Origin: Yoonia maritima | GTDB lineage: Bacteria; Pseudomonadota; Alphaproteobacteria; Rhodobacterales; Rhodobacteraceae | Length of the DNA: 64,000 nt | NCBI RefSeq assembly: GCF_003003285.1 | Contig: NZ_PVTP01000004.1 | Span: 248,001-312,000 of the forward strand | Reading direction: 5' to 3' | Part shown: in pieces, positions 1 to 7,643 of the stretch | Layout: each line of letters starts with the position of its first letter | Numbering within the stretch: position 1 is the stretch's first letter | The notes under the pieces: generated by a model | The model's input: only the letters and a program-made list of their open reading frames with translations | Databases searched by the model: none | What the model was told of the DNA's origin: nothing | Made by a program: the position numbers and the translations under genes

Positions 1-390
1 CGGGCGGGGCGCTGGGCCGATGTGCTACAGCATGAAATTCATTCGACATGGATGTCTCCGAATATCGATAAAGTTGCTCTCGTGCGGTTGCTTACAATGA
101 TGGGTAATCAGCTGGGACCCGAATCCTATGTCAAACAGGCGCGGGCGATGCAGCGCCGTAAAGACCAGCAACCTGTTTTGCGCAAGATCACACAGCCTGC
201 GCTTGTGATTTGCGGGCGTCATGACGGCCACTATCCAGTAAAACGCCATGAGTTTATGGCAGAGCTTATTCCCTATGCGACGCTCGAGGTGATCGAAGAT
301 GCAGGGTATCTCCCGACGGTTGAGACGCCGGATGCGGTGACAGCAGCGCTTCGGACATGGATGAAAGCGCCGCTGATGTTGCGCAACTAA
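1..390 (+). CDS. alpha/beta hydrolase, C-terminal part (5' end outside window)
   Basis: The reading frame is open from the first base, so the window shows only the last ~129 residues of a longer protein. The end has the alpha/beta-hydrolase pattern: a strand with the acidic residue (ALVICGRHD) followed by the place where the catalytic His normally sits. Here that loop reads EDAGYLP, with Tyr where the family usually has His (GAGHLP), so the enzyme may be inactive or altered. It converges on phaZ and sits beside the PHB genes, but a role in PHB turnover is only an inference from position. The substrate cannot be told. Confidence 0.75.
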   Translation, partial: RAGRWADVLQHEIHSTWMSPNIDKVALVRLLTMMGNQLGPESYVKQARAMQRRKDQQPVLRKITQPALVICGRHDGHYPVKRHEFMAELIPYATLEVIEDAGYLPTVETPDAVTAALRTWMKAPLMLRN

Positions 391-391
391 G

Positions 392-1666
392 CTAAGCGGC
401 GGCGTTTTTGTTCGCGGCTTTCTGCTTTTTCGGCTCGTCAGAATTCGCGTCGATGAAATCAAGCACAAGTGGGCGGATGTTATTGCGCCAGCTTCCGCCC
501 GCAAAGATACCGTAGTGACCTGCACCGGGTTCAACATGCGACGCTTTTTTGCTGTCAGGCAGGTTGGTCAACAGGTCCAGCGCAGCAAGGCACTGACCGG
601 GCGCTGAGATATCGTCGTTTTCGCCTTCTACAATTTTCACGGCGACTGTCGTGATTTTGCCAATATCAACCTTGCGGCCTGCAACGCTGAAATCATTGCG
701 GGCGATGTCGCGGTTTTTGAACACCCGTTCAACGGTTGATAGATAGAATTCAGCGGTCATATCCATGACGGCAAGATATTCGTCATAAAAGGCGTTATGC
801 TTATCATGTTCGCGTGCTTCGCCCTTGGCGGTCTTGATGATCTGATCGCGAAACGCGTTGGCATGCGTTTCACCATTCATCGAGATAAATGAAGCAAGCT
901 GAAGCAGTCCGGGGTATACCATCCGACCAACGCCTGCGTATTTAAAGCCGACGCGCTGGATCATTGTCTGTTCCAACTGGCCCATTGTCACAGAACGCCC
1001 AAAGTCGGTGACTTCGGTGTGGTTCGCCTCTGGGTCGACGGGGCCGCCGATTAAGGTCAGCGAACGCGGCTGCGCTTTGGGGTCTTCTTCGGCAAGATAG
1101 GCGGTCGCAGCCAACGCCAAAGGCACAGGCTGACAGACGGCAATCACGTGGATATCAGAGCCGAGTTCGCGCATGAAGTCGACCAGATATAAGGTGTAAT
1201 CTTCGACATCGAACTTCCCTTCGCTGACGGGGATGTCGCGGGCGTTGTGCCAGTCGGTAATGTAAACGTCACAATCAGGCAGTAGGCTGATCACAGTTTT
1301 GCGAAGTAAGGTAGCATAGTGGCCCGACATCGGCGCGGTAATCAGTACCCGACGTTTGCTTGGCTTACGGCCAGGTATCGTAAAGTGGATCAAGTCGCCA
1401 AAGGGGCGTTCTACGACGGTTTCAATGACGACGGGGTGATCCTTGCCTTTTTCGCAGGTGACGGGGGGGATGTTCCAATCGGGCTTTACGATCATACGCG
1501 CAAAAGTACGTTCCGTTACTTCACCCCACGCCATAAGCCAATCCATCGCAGGGTTCGCCCCAACCGACATCATTGGATATGACGCAAAGGCACGTGCCGT
1601 CGCCCCAAGCCATTGGTTTGTGTTTCGCGCGCTTTCCATCAGGTCGTAGGTCATCATATACTTCAT
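392..1666 (-). CDS. phaZ: intracellular polyhydroxyalkanoate depolymerase
   Basis: Breaks down stored poly-3-hydroxybutyrate granules in the cytoplasm. The 424-residue protein starts MKYMMTYDLMES, as intracellular PhaZ enzymes do. It carries the nucleophile box VCQP near residue 178, where Cys replaces the Ser of ordinary lipases, a known feature of this depolymerase family. The frame is open 11 codons further upstream, but that extension would run into the palindrome shared with phaC, so ATG at 1666 is preferred. It is divergent from phaC, with 67 bp between start codons and one palindromic operator candidate in the gap. The C-terminus is Lys/Ala rich. Confidence 0.93.
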   Translation of the reverse strand: MKYMMTYDLMESARNTNQWLGATARAFASYPMMSVGANPAMDWLMAWGEVTERTFARMIVKPDWNIPPVTCEKGKDHPVVIETVVERPFGDLIHFTIPGRKPSKRRVLITAPMSGHYATLLRKTVISLLPDCDVYITDWHNARDIPVSEGKFDVEDYTLYLVDFMRELGSDIHVIAVCQPVPLALAATAYLAEEDPKAQPRSLTLIGGPVDPEANHTEVTDFGRSVTMGQLEQTMIQRVGFKYAGVGRMVYPGLLQLASFISMNGETHANAFRDQIIKTAKGEAREHDKHNAFYDEYLAVMDMTAEFYLSTVERVFKNRDIARNDFSVAGRKVDIGKITTVAVKIVEGENDDISAPGQCLAALDLLTNLPDSKKASHVEPGAGHYGIFAGGSWRNNIRPLVLDFIDANSDEPKKQKAANKNAAA

Positions 1667-1697
1667 CAGAACATCTCCGGTTAGGGGCGCGCAGATC

Positions 1698-1715
1698 ATG
1701 CTGCACTTGCAGCAT
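1698..1715. promoter_or_regulatory. candidate PhaR operator between phaZ and phaC
   Basis: A perfect 18-bp palindrome, ATGCTGCACTTGCAGCAT, lies in the 67-bp gap between the divergent phaZ and phaC starts, 18 bp before phaC. TGC-rich palindromes of this kind are the known targets of PhaR in Paracoccus and Rhodobacter. Related sequences lie in front of phaP and phaR in this window. Binding itself is inferred. Confidence 0.65.
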
Positions 1716-1733
1716 AGGCATGGGAACGTGAAT

Positions 1734-3530
1734 ATGACAACTAACGATTTAGAAACAAACGCGGCGTCTGATCACAATGTTACAACTTTAGAGGCCAATC
1801 TTGTCCATATTGAGGAACTGACGCAACGTCTACTTAAGGCAATGAGCCATGGACGTAAGATCCCCTCTGCTCTGCAAGGACCAAGCCAAGAGCTCTATTT
1901 AAAGGCGGCAAGCGCTTACATGGGCGAAATGATGCAGAATCCCGCGAAACTGATCGAACATCAGATCGAATTTTGGGGGAAGTCCGTAAAGCATTTCGTC
2001 GAGGCGCAGCACCTATTGGTACAAGGCAAACTTTCGCCTGCAACGGATGAAACGCCAACAGACCGCCGATTTTCGCATGAGCTGTGGGAAACCAACCCGT
2101 ATTTCAACTATATCAAGCAGCAATATATAATGAATTCCGCTGCGGTGCAGCAGGCGGTCGAGGATATCGACACGCTTGATTCGGATGAAAAGAAGCGGTT
2201 GCGCTACTTTAGTCAGCAGATTTTAGACATGGCATGCCCAACAAATTTTCTTGCGACCAACCCCGAAGCATTGGCGCTTGCCGCCGAGACAGAGGGCGAA
2301 AGCTTGATTGCCGGGCTTGAAAACATGATCGCTGATCTTGAAGCGAACAATGGTGATCTGGTCGTGACTTTGGCGGATAAATCGGCGTTCCAATTGGGGC
2401 AAAACATTGCGACCACTCCGGGGTCCGTGGTGTTTCGGAACCATCTGTTTGAGCTTATCCAATATGCGCCCACGACCGAAACAGTTCATGAAATACCGCT
2501 GATCATTTTTCCGCCGTGGATCAACAAATTCTACATTCTCGACCTTAAGCCGCAGAATAGCCTGATCAAATGGGCGGTTGATCAAGGGCACACAGTTTTT
2601 GTGGTGTCATGGGTTAATCCGGACGCAAGTTACAAAGACACGTCGATGACAGACTATATCGAAGACGGTTTTCTGACTGCTATCAACGAAGTCAAAAAAA
2701 TCTGCGATGTGAAAAAAGTAAACGCGGTAGGGTATTGCATTGCTGGCACCACGTTGTCGCTGACGCTCGCGCTTATGAAGCAGCGCAAGGATACATCTGT
2801 GAATAGCGCTACCTTATTCACGACGTTGACCGATTTCTCGGAACGTGGCGAAGTTGGCGTGTTCCTTGATGATGATTTTGTAAATGGGATTGCGGAAGAG
2901 GTGGCCGAAAGCGGGATATTGGACTCATTCTATATGTCGCGTACGTTTTCATTCTTGCGATCGAATGATTTGATCTACGGTCCGGCCATCAAAAGCTACA
3001 TGATGGGTCAAGCACCACCTGCATTTGATTTGTTGTATTGGAATGGGGATGGAACAAATCTACCCGCGAAAATGGCCGTCGAGTATTTGCGGGGGTTATG
3101 TCAGCACGACAAATTCGCAACTGAAGGGTTCGAGGTTTGCGGTACGAAAGTAAAGATACAAGATGTGTCGGTCCCACTGTTTGCAATCGCCTGCGAGACT
3201 GATCACATTGCCGCGTGGAAAAGCAGTTACGCTGGTGTTCAAAGGATGGGGTCAAAGGATAAGACGTTCATTCTTTCCCAGTCCGGACATATTGCAGGTA
3301 TCATTAATCCACCGTCAAAACGGAAATATGGCCACTATACAAACCCAGAATTGGGGTTGGATGCGGCGGATTGGTTGGCGTCGGCAGACAAGCATGACGG
3401 GTCTTGGTGGGGAAGGTGGGATTCGTGGTTATCTAGTAAATCAGTTAAAAATGTCGATTCGAGACAACCTGGGAGTGATTCAAATCCAATTTTAGCCCCT
3501 GCACCGGGCATATATGTGTCTCCTAAGTAG
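1734..3530 (+). CDS. phaC: class I poly(3-hydroxyalkanoate) synthase
   Basis: Polymerises 3-hydroxyacyl-CoA (mainly 3-hydroxybutyryl-CoA) into PHB at the granule surface. The protein is 598 residues, the usual class I length. It has the N-terminal PhaC region and then the alpha/beta-hydrolase core with the lipase-like box VGYCIAGT (Cys near residue 335), an Asp in CETDHIAAW and a His in SQSGHIAG that complete the triad. ATG 1734 (MTTNDLE) is chosen; an in-frame ATG at 1698 lies inside the operator palindrome. phaP follows on the same strand after 146 bp that hold their own regulatory repeats. Confidence 0.95.
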   Translation: MTTNDLETNAASDHNVTTLEANLVHIEELTQRLLKAMSHGRKIPSALQGPSQELYLKAASAYMGEMMQNPAKLIEHQIEFWGKSVKHFVEAQHLLVQGKLSPATDETPTDRRFSHELWETNPYFNYIKQQYIMNSAAVQQAVEDIDTLDSDEKKRLRYFSQQILDMACPTNFLATNPEALALAAETEGESLIAGLENMIADLEANNGDLVVTLADKSAFQLGQNIATTPGSVVFRNHLFELIQYAPTTETVHEIPLIIFPPWINKFYILDLKPQNSLIKWAVDQGHTVFVVSWVNPDASYKDTSMTDYIEDGFLTAINEVKKICDVKKVNAVGYCIAGTTLSLTLALMKQRKDTSVNSATLFTTLTDFSERGEVGVFLDDDFVNGIAEEVAESGILDSFYMSRTFSFLRSNDLIYGPAIKSYMMGQAPPAFDLLYWNGDGTNLPAKMAVEYLRGLCQHDKFATEGFEVCGTKVKIQDVSVPLFAIACETDHIAAWKSSYAGVQRMGSKDKTFILSQSGHIAGIINPPSKRKYGHYTNPELGLDAADWLASADKHDGSWWGRWDSWLSSKSVKNVDSRQPGSDSNPILAPAPGIYVSPK

Positions 3531-3569
3531 CGGAATAGGTTTGTTAATTTTGCGGGTGCGAAATAAATC

Positions 3570-3612
3570 ATGCCGCACTGCAGAAAAAACTTGCAATGCC
3601 GCGCTGCAGCAT
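3570..3612 (+). promoter_or_regulatory. two tandem candidate PhaR operators upstream of phaP
   Basis: Two near-identical sites, ATGCCGCACTGCAG (3570-3583) and ATGCCGCGCTGCAGCAT (3596-3612), repeat in the same orientation with a 26-bp start-to-start spacing. They differ at one position over 14 bp and resemble the phaZ/phaC palindrome. They lie 65-107 bp before the phaP start, where a repressor would cover the promoter. Phasin genes are known PhaR targets. Confidence 0.6.
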
Positions 3613-3676
3613 TCATATTGGTGTCAGAGTTTCACAGCGTGGTGATTATCACGCTTCACCCGAAAGGCTGATACCA

Positions 3677-4129
3677 ATGGCTACTAAGACACAAGATTTC
3701 ACTGCGATCTTTAAAGATATGGCAGACGCTTTCCCTGTCGATACAAAAGCGATGGAAGAGCAGTTCAAAACCCAAACTGCGCTTGCAGAAAAAATGTCTA
3801 CTGTTGCGTTGGACGCCGCCGGCAAATCGGCAGAGCAGTCCGCAAAATGGACACAAGACACGATCGCAAAGCTTGAAGAAATGTCAAAAGCAAAAGCAGA
3901 GCCTGCTGATTACGCGAAAGCGATGACTGATTTCGCATCTGCAACAGCTGAATCTGCTGCCGAGCATATGTCTGCTTTTGCTGAAATCGCTAAAAAGGTT
4001 CAGACACAGACAATGGAATTGGTTCTTGCTGCGGGCAAAGACATTTCGGAAGACATGACTGCTGCTGCTAAGAAAGCGACAACAGAAGTGACTGCCGCTG
4101 CGAAAAAAGCGACAGCATCTGCAAAGTAA
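3677..4129 (+). CDS. phaP: phasin (PHB granule-coating protein)
   Basis: A 150-residue, Ala- and Lys-rich, mostly helical protein without Cys, typical of phasins that coat PHB granules. It opens MATKTQDFTAIFKDMADAFP and ends in an Ala/Lys tail with repeated AAKKAT units, also seen in other phasins. ATG 3677 follows a GAAAGG ribosome site; upstream in-frame codons would translate through the operators. It lies between phaC and phaR and is followed by a good terminator, so it is probably transcribed alone and strongly when PhaR leaves the operators. Confidence 0.88.
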   Translation: MATKTQDFTAIFKDMADAFPVDTKAMEEQFKTQTALAEKMSTVALDAAGKSAEQSAKWTQDTIAKLEEMSKAKAEPADYAKAMTDFASATAESAAEHMSAFAEIAKKVQTQTMELVLAAGKDISEDMTAAAKKATTEVTAAAKKATASAK

Positions 4130-4175
4130 TAACGGTGAAATCTACCCATGCCTCCCTCATGGTATGATTTCCCGA

Positions 4176-4205
4176 AACGGCTCGCGATTTGCGGGCCGTT
4201 TTTTT
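4176..4205 (+). terminator. Rho-independent terminator after phaP
   Basis: The stem ACGGCtCGC / GCGgGCCGT has the loop gattt and is followed directly by a run of T. It separates phaP from phaR. Confidence 0.8.
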
Positions 4206-4275
4206 GTGCTGATATGCGGTTTGCTATGCGCCTAACGCATTCCCGTTAAGTCAGGGTATCTAAAACGCTTTCTTT

Positions 4276-4310
4276 TTGCGCAGGCGCGGCATAGGCTTCT
4301 CTGCACTGCA
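4276..4310 (+). promoter_or_regulatory. candidate PhaR autoregulatory site
   Basis: TTGCGCAGGCGCGGCAT (4276-4292) matches the reverse complement of the second phaP site at 12 of 17 positions, including GCGCGGCAT, and CTGCACTGCA follows at 4301-4310. Both lie within 57 bp upstream of the phaR start. Autoregulation of phaR is known in Paracoccus; here it is inferred from sequence similarity. Confidence 0.4.
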
Positions 4311-4332
4311 ATATATCTTGGGAGGGATCGCT

Positions 4333-4869
4333 GTGGCTGACACAAATAAACCGCTTCTCATTAAGCGCTACGCGAGCCGACGTTTGTACAATACTGAAAC
4401 AAGCGACTACGTGACGCTTGAGGATATCGCTTTGTTCATTCGTGAAGGGCGCGAAGTTCAAATCGTTGACTTGAAGTCCGGGGATGATCTGACGCGGCAA
4501 TACCTTCTTCAAATTATCGCCGAGCATGAAAGCCGCGGAGAAAGCGTATTACCCGTTGATGTATTAACTGACCTCGTGCGTAGCTACACGAGCCAAGCGG
4601 CGTCAGTTGTACCTGAGTTCCTGCAAGCGAGCTTTGAAATGCTACGCGAAGGTCAATCTAAAGCACTAGACAATATGGGGAAGGCGAACCCAATGACTGC
4701 GATGCCTGGGTTCGAGGCGATGCAGGCGCAGCAAGCTGCGTTCTTTAAAGCGATGACCGGTGGCATAATGCCAACACCAAGCACGTCAGAAAAATCTAGC
4801 GATGACTTGGGTGAAATAAAGGATCAGCTTGCGGCGCTGCAGGAAAAACTTGCAAAGATGGGGAAGTAG
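4333..4869 (+). CDS. phaR: polyhydroxyalkanoate synthesis repressor PhaR
   Basis: DNA-binding repressor that also binds PHB and so links phasin and synthase expression to polymer supply. The N-terminus (LLIKRYASRRLYNTETSDYV) is the PHB/PHA accumulation regulator DNA-binding domain, followed by the accumulation domain up to about residue 110. A Met/Gln-rich tail and a short coiled coil close the 178-residue protein. The start is GTG 4333, since GGAGG at 4321-4325 is well spaced from it and the domain begins just after. A twin-palindrome element begins 3 bp after the stop. Confidence 0.93.
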   Translation: MADTNKPLLIKRYASRRLYNTETSDYVTLEDIALFIREGREVQIVDLKSGDDLTRQYLLQIIAEHESRGESVLPVDVLTDLVRSYTSQAASVVPEFLQASFEMLREGQSKALDNMGKANPMTAMPGFEAMQAQQAAFFKAMTGGIMPTPSTSEKSSDDLGEIKDQLAALQEKLAKMGK

Positions 4870-4872
4870 GGC

Positions 4873-4925
4873 GAAGGAATTTCTAGAAATTCCTTCCGGT
4901 AGATCAAATTTTTCGAAATTTGATC
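4873..4925. repeat. twin-palindrome element, copy 1
   Basis: A perfect 24-bp palindrome (4873-4896, arm GAAGGAATTTCT), a 5-bp spacer, and a second inverted repeat (4902-4925, arms GATCAAATTT, loop TTCG). It lies 3 bp after phaR and before a convergent gene. A second copy with the same plan but changed inner bases is at 12791-12841. It may act as a bidirectional terminator or 3'-end stabiliser; there is no clear T-run. Confidence 0.75.
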
Positions 4926-4929
4926 GCAG

Positions 4930-5163
4930 CTAGCAGATCAATTCAATCGGTCCATCGTTACAGATGATGACATAGTATTGGTGGGTGCGGATCATTCGAA
5001 ATCCGCGCCGTTTTACTTCCGCTATTAACGCGTCTGTGCCGATTTCACGCTCAACATCAATAACCTGACGGCGGATCACCCCGCCGATTGTGGCTGCACG
5101 ACACTGAAAAATTTGTGCAAGCCAGTCACGTCTATCTCGCTTGTGATATCGCATGAGTTCCAT
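4930..5163 (-). CDS. small conserved hypothetical protein
   Basis: A 77-residue basic protein opening MELMRYHKRDRRDWLAQIFQ and ending in a hydrophobic stretch RTHQYYVIICNDGPIEL. I believe similar short proteins occur in other Rhodobacteraceae, but I know of no function, and the sequence shows no catalytic motif or membrane helix. It follows the class III aminotransferase gene by 35 bp in the same direction. ATG 5163 and GTG 5169 are both possible starts; an 11-bp inverted repeat covers this start region. Confidence 0.55.
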   Translation of the reverse strand: MELMRYHKRDRRDWLAQIFQCRAATIGGVIRRQVIDVEREIGTDALIAEVKRRGFRMIRTHQYYVIICNDGPIELIC

Positions 5164-5187
5164 CGCCACAGTATGGTGTGGCGATGG
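5160..5187 (-). promoter_or_regulatory. hairpin over the start of the small ORF
   Basis: Perfect inverted repeat CCATCGCCACA / TGTGGCGATGG with a 6-base loop, between the aminotransferase stop and the small gene. Its 3' arm on the transcribed strand includes the small gene's start codon, so in mRNA the start would be paired. There is no T-run, so it is a weak terminator at best. Confidence 0.5.
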
Positions 5188-5198
5188 TTAACTATAAC

Positions 5199-6566
5199 TT
5201 AAGCGACGTCAGCAAAAACGCCATCAAGCGCCTTTTCAAGTTTGCTAAACATCTCGTCCATATGTGTAGAGGTGAAAATGAACGGTGGGCACAGCACAAC
5301 AGCTTGCCCCAGAGGCCGGCAAATTAGACCTTGGTCGGTACAAGCGTTAGCAATTCGTTCGCTGACGGATAGAGACCCATCAAACGGGCGCTTAGTGTCC
5401 TTATCGGCTACTGCCTCAAGCGCGCCCATCAGCCCCTTGCCGCGCCACTCACCGATATTTTTCTTTTCGGCTAGCCGCGCCATGCCTTCTTCGAACAGCG
5501 GGGTCAGGGTCCGAACGTTTTCTTCCAGACCTTCGTTCATCACGACGTCGATCGCTTTCAGGGCGATAGCACAGCCAACGGGGTGGCCGGACGCAGTAAA
5601 CCCATGCGGGAATTCTTCAATCGCTTCCGATGCCGCCTGCAAGCGATCCGTCAGATCAGGTCCGAGGATCACAGCACCCATCGGAAATAACCCAGCTGTT
5701 AGGTTCTTGGACGAGATGATCGCGTCAGGAATAAAATCATATGTCTGGCAGCCCCAAGTGTTCCCCGTACGGCCAAACCCGGTGATGACTTCATCAGCGA
5801 TCAGCGGAATATTGTATTTTTTAAGGATTGGCTGGACGGCTTGGAAATACCCGGAGGACGGTGGGATTACCCCACCGGCACCCATGACGGGTTCTGCGAA
5901 AAAGCCCGCGATCGTATCTGGACCTTCGCGCAGAATGGTTTCTTCCAGTTCCGCAGCCATACGGGCCGTAAATTGGGCCTCGGTTTCACCTTCTTGGCCA
6001 AAGCGCCAGTAGTGTGGGCAGGACAGGTGGATGAACCCTTCCAATGGCAACCCAAAGACGCTGTTATAAGGCTTGCCTGTCATCGACGCGGATACCGCCG
6101 TCACGCCATGATAGCCGTTAACGCGGGTCAGGATTTTCCGGCGCTGTGGTTTGCCTTCGGCCCCCGCAAGAAACCATAGCATTTTGACCATTGTGTCGTT
6201 CGCTTCGGAACCTGAGTTCGTGTAAAATACTTTGCCGCGCGGAAATGGTGAAACTTCGACTAGTTTTTCAGACAGCATCACTGTCTGGTCGGACATACGT
6301 CCAAACAGCGAGTGATAGCCTGGGAAACGGTCATACTGTTCCTTGGCAGCGGCAATGAGGCCGGGATGGTCGAAACCAGCGACCATGTTCCAAAGACCAG
6401 AATTCGCATCAAGATATTCGCGCCTGTGCACGTCGTAAACATAAGGCCCTTTGCCGTGCGTAAGCACGACGGTGCCGCGTTCTTTGACTGTGGGCAAATC
6501 AGTGAACCCGTAAAACGAATTCTCGCTCGCGCGGGCTTCCCAGCTGTTGGGGGTGTCGTCAGACAT
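5199..6566 (-). CDS. class III (omega) aminotransferase
   Basis: PLP enzyme moving an amino group from an amine or omega-amino acid to pyruvate or a keto acid. The 455 residues show class III features: YTNSGSEANDTMVKM (cofactor phosphate binding), ADEVITGFGRTG (Asp contacting the PLP ring) and SSKNLTAGLFP, whose Lys should form the Schiff base. Start ATG 6566 has GAGG just upstream; the frame stays open 80 codons further, but that part looks random. It is divergent from a LysR regulator and near gamma-glutamyl-amine genes, so putrescine, GABA, beta-alanine or taurine are candidate donors. The substrate cannot be fixed from sequence. Confidence 0.85.
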   Translation of the reverse strand: MSDDTPNSWEARASENSFYGFTDLPTVKERGTVVLTHGKGPYVYDVHRREYLDANSGLWNMVAGFDHPGLIAAAKEQYDRFPGYHSLFGRMSDQTVMLSEKLVEVSPFPRGKVFYTNSGSEANDTMVKMLWFLAGAEGKPQRRKILTRVNGYHGVTAVSASMTGKPYNSVFGLPLEGFIHLSCPHYWRFGQEGETEAQFTARMAAELEETILREGPDTIAGFFAEPVMGAGGVIPPSSGYFQAVQPILKKYNIPLIADEVITGFGRTGNTWGCQTYDFIPDAIISSKNLTAGLFPMGAVILGPDLTDRLQAASEAIEEFPHGFTASGHPVGCAIALKAIDVVMNEGLEENVRTLTPLFEEGMARLAEKKNIGEWRGKGLMGALEAVADKDTKRPFDGSLSVSERIANACTDQGLICRPLGQAVVLCPPFIFTSTHMDEMFSKLEKALDGVFADVA

Positions 6567-6683
6567 TTTGAACCTCATGGATGTACTGAAAGGACGATAT
6601 GCCTGTCTGAAAGACCTTACAATGACCTGATTGATGCGCCGCGTATTTCCCCATAGCTTAGTAGCAACGCGCAAGAGGGTCAG

Positions 6684-7643
6684 ATGGCGACAACAGGTAA
6701 AATTACGCTTTGGGGCGTAGAGGTCTTTGTCGCGACGGCAGAGGAAGCGTCGATTTCGGGGGCGGCAAGACGATTGGGTAGCTCTGCAGCGACCGTTAGC
6801 CAGCAATTGACCAACCTTGAAGGCGCGATCGGCGCGACGTTACTAAACCGCAGTGAACGTCCTGTAACCCTTACACCTGCCGGAGAGATGTTTCTGCGTC
6901 GCGCCAATACGATCCTGAACGAGGCAGATCAGGCCAAGGCGGAACTCGCTATGGCCGATTTCAGTCGTCTGACCCGGTTTCGTTTGGGCATGATCGAAGA
7001 TTTCGATGCAGACGTCACCCCGGGTCTGTTGACGGCGATGAGCGACGATTTGAAGAACTGCCAGTTCTTGCTGGAAACAGGGGCGTCGCACCGACTATTC
7101 GACCTTCTTGATAGCCGTGCATTAGATGTGATTGTTGCTGGTGATATGGGGCAGGCGAGCGCCGGAATGGAGGTGCACCCGCTGTTGGAAGAGCCCTTTG
7201 TTGTTGCGGTGCCCAAAGGTGCAATCGAAGACGGGGATGTCGCCAAGCAGATTCGCCGAATGCAGTTGATTCAATACACGACGCGGCATCATATGGGCCG
7301 GGTGATCGCTGCGCATCTTGCTCGGCAGAACCTACGAATAACGCATAAGTTCGAGTTGGATAGCTACCACGCGATTATGGCAATGGTGGCCGCCGGGTCG
7401 GGCTGGACGATTATGACGCCTTTGGGGTGCCTGCGTGCGCAAAGATTTAGTGAAGATGTTGATCTTCTACCGCTACCATTTGCGCCATTGTCACGAACAA
7501 TATCGTTGACCGCACGGCAGGATATACTTGGCGATATGCCAACAACTATCGCCACGCGGCTAAAGCCGTTGTTATCGGATATGATCGTGCAGCCTGCAGT
7601 AAAGAACTACCCTTGGCTACAAGATCAGCTACGCCTGCTTTAG
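6684..7643 (+). CDS. LysR-type transcriptional regulator
   Basis: A 319-residue regulator with an N-terminal winged helix-turn-helix (residues ~8-66; EEASISGAARRLGSSAATVSQQL) and a C-terminal ligand-binding domain of two alpha/beta lobes. It is transcribed away from the class III aminotransferase with 117 bp between starts, the usual arrangement for a LysR protein controlling the divergent gene. The co-inducer is unknown; an amine or amino acid would fit the neighbourhood. Its stop codon overlaps that of the convergent DegT-family gene by 4 bases. Confidence 0.88.
   Translation: MATTGKITLWGVEVFVATAEEASISGAARRLGSSAATVSQQLTNLEGAIGATLLNRSERPVTLTPAGEMFLRRANTILNEADQAKAELAMADFSRLTRFRLGMIEDFDADVTPGLLTAMSDDLKNCQFLLETGASHRLFDLLDSRALDVIVAGDMGQASAGMEVHPLLEEPFVVAVPKGAIEDGDVAKQIRRMQLIQYTTRHHMGRVIAAHLARQNLRITHKFELDSYHAIMAMVAAGSGWTIMTPLGCLRAQRFSEDVDLLPLPFAPLSRTISLTARQDILGDMPTTIATRLKPLLSDMIVQPAVKNYPWLQDQLRLL

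Noticed and set aside
5242-6012. 256-codon open frame on the plus strand
   Set aside because: It lies wholly inside the class III aminotransferase, whose motifs are clear, and has no recognisable domain or ribosome site.
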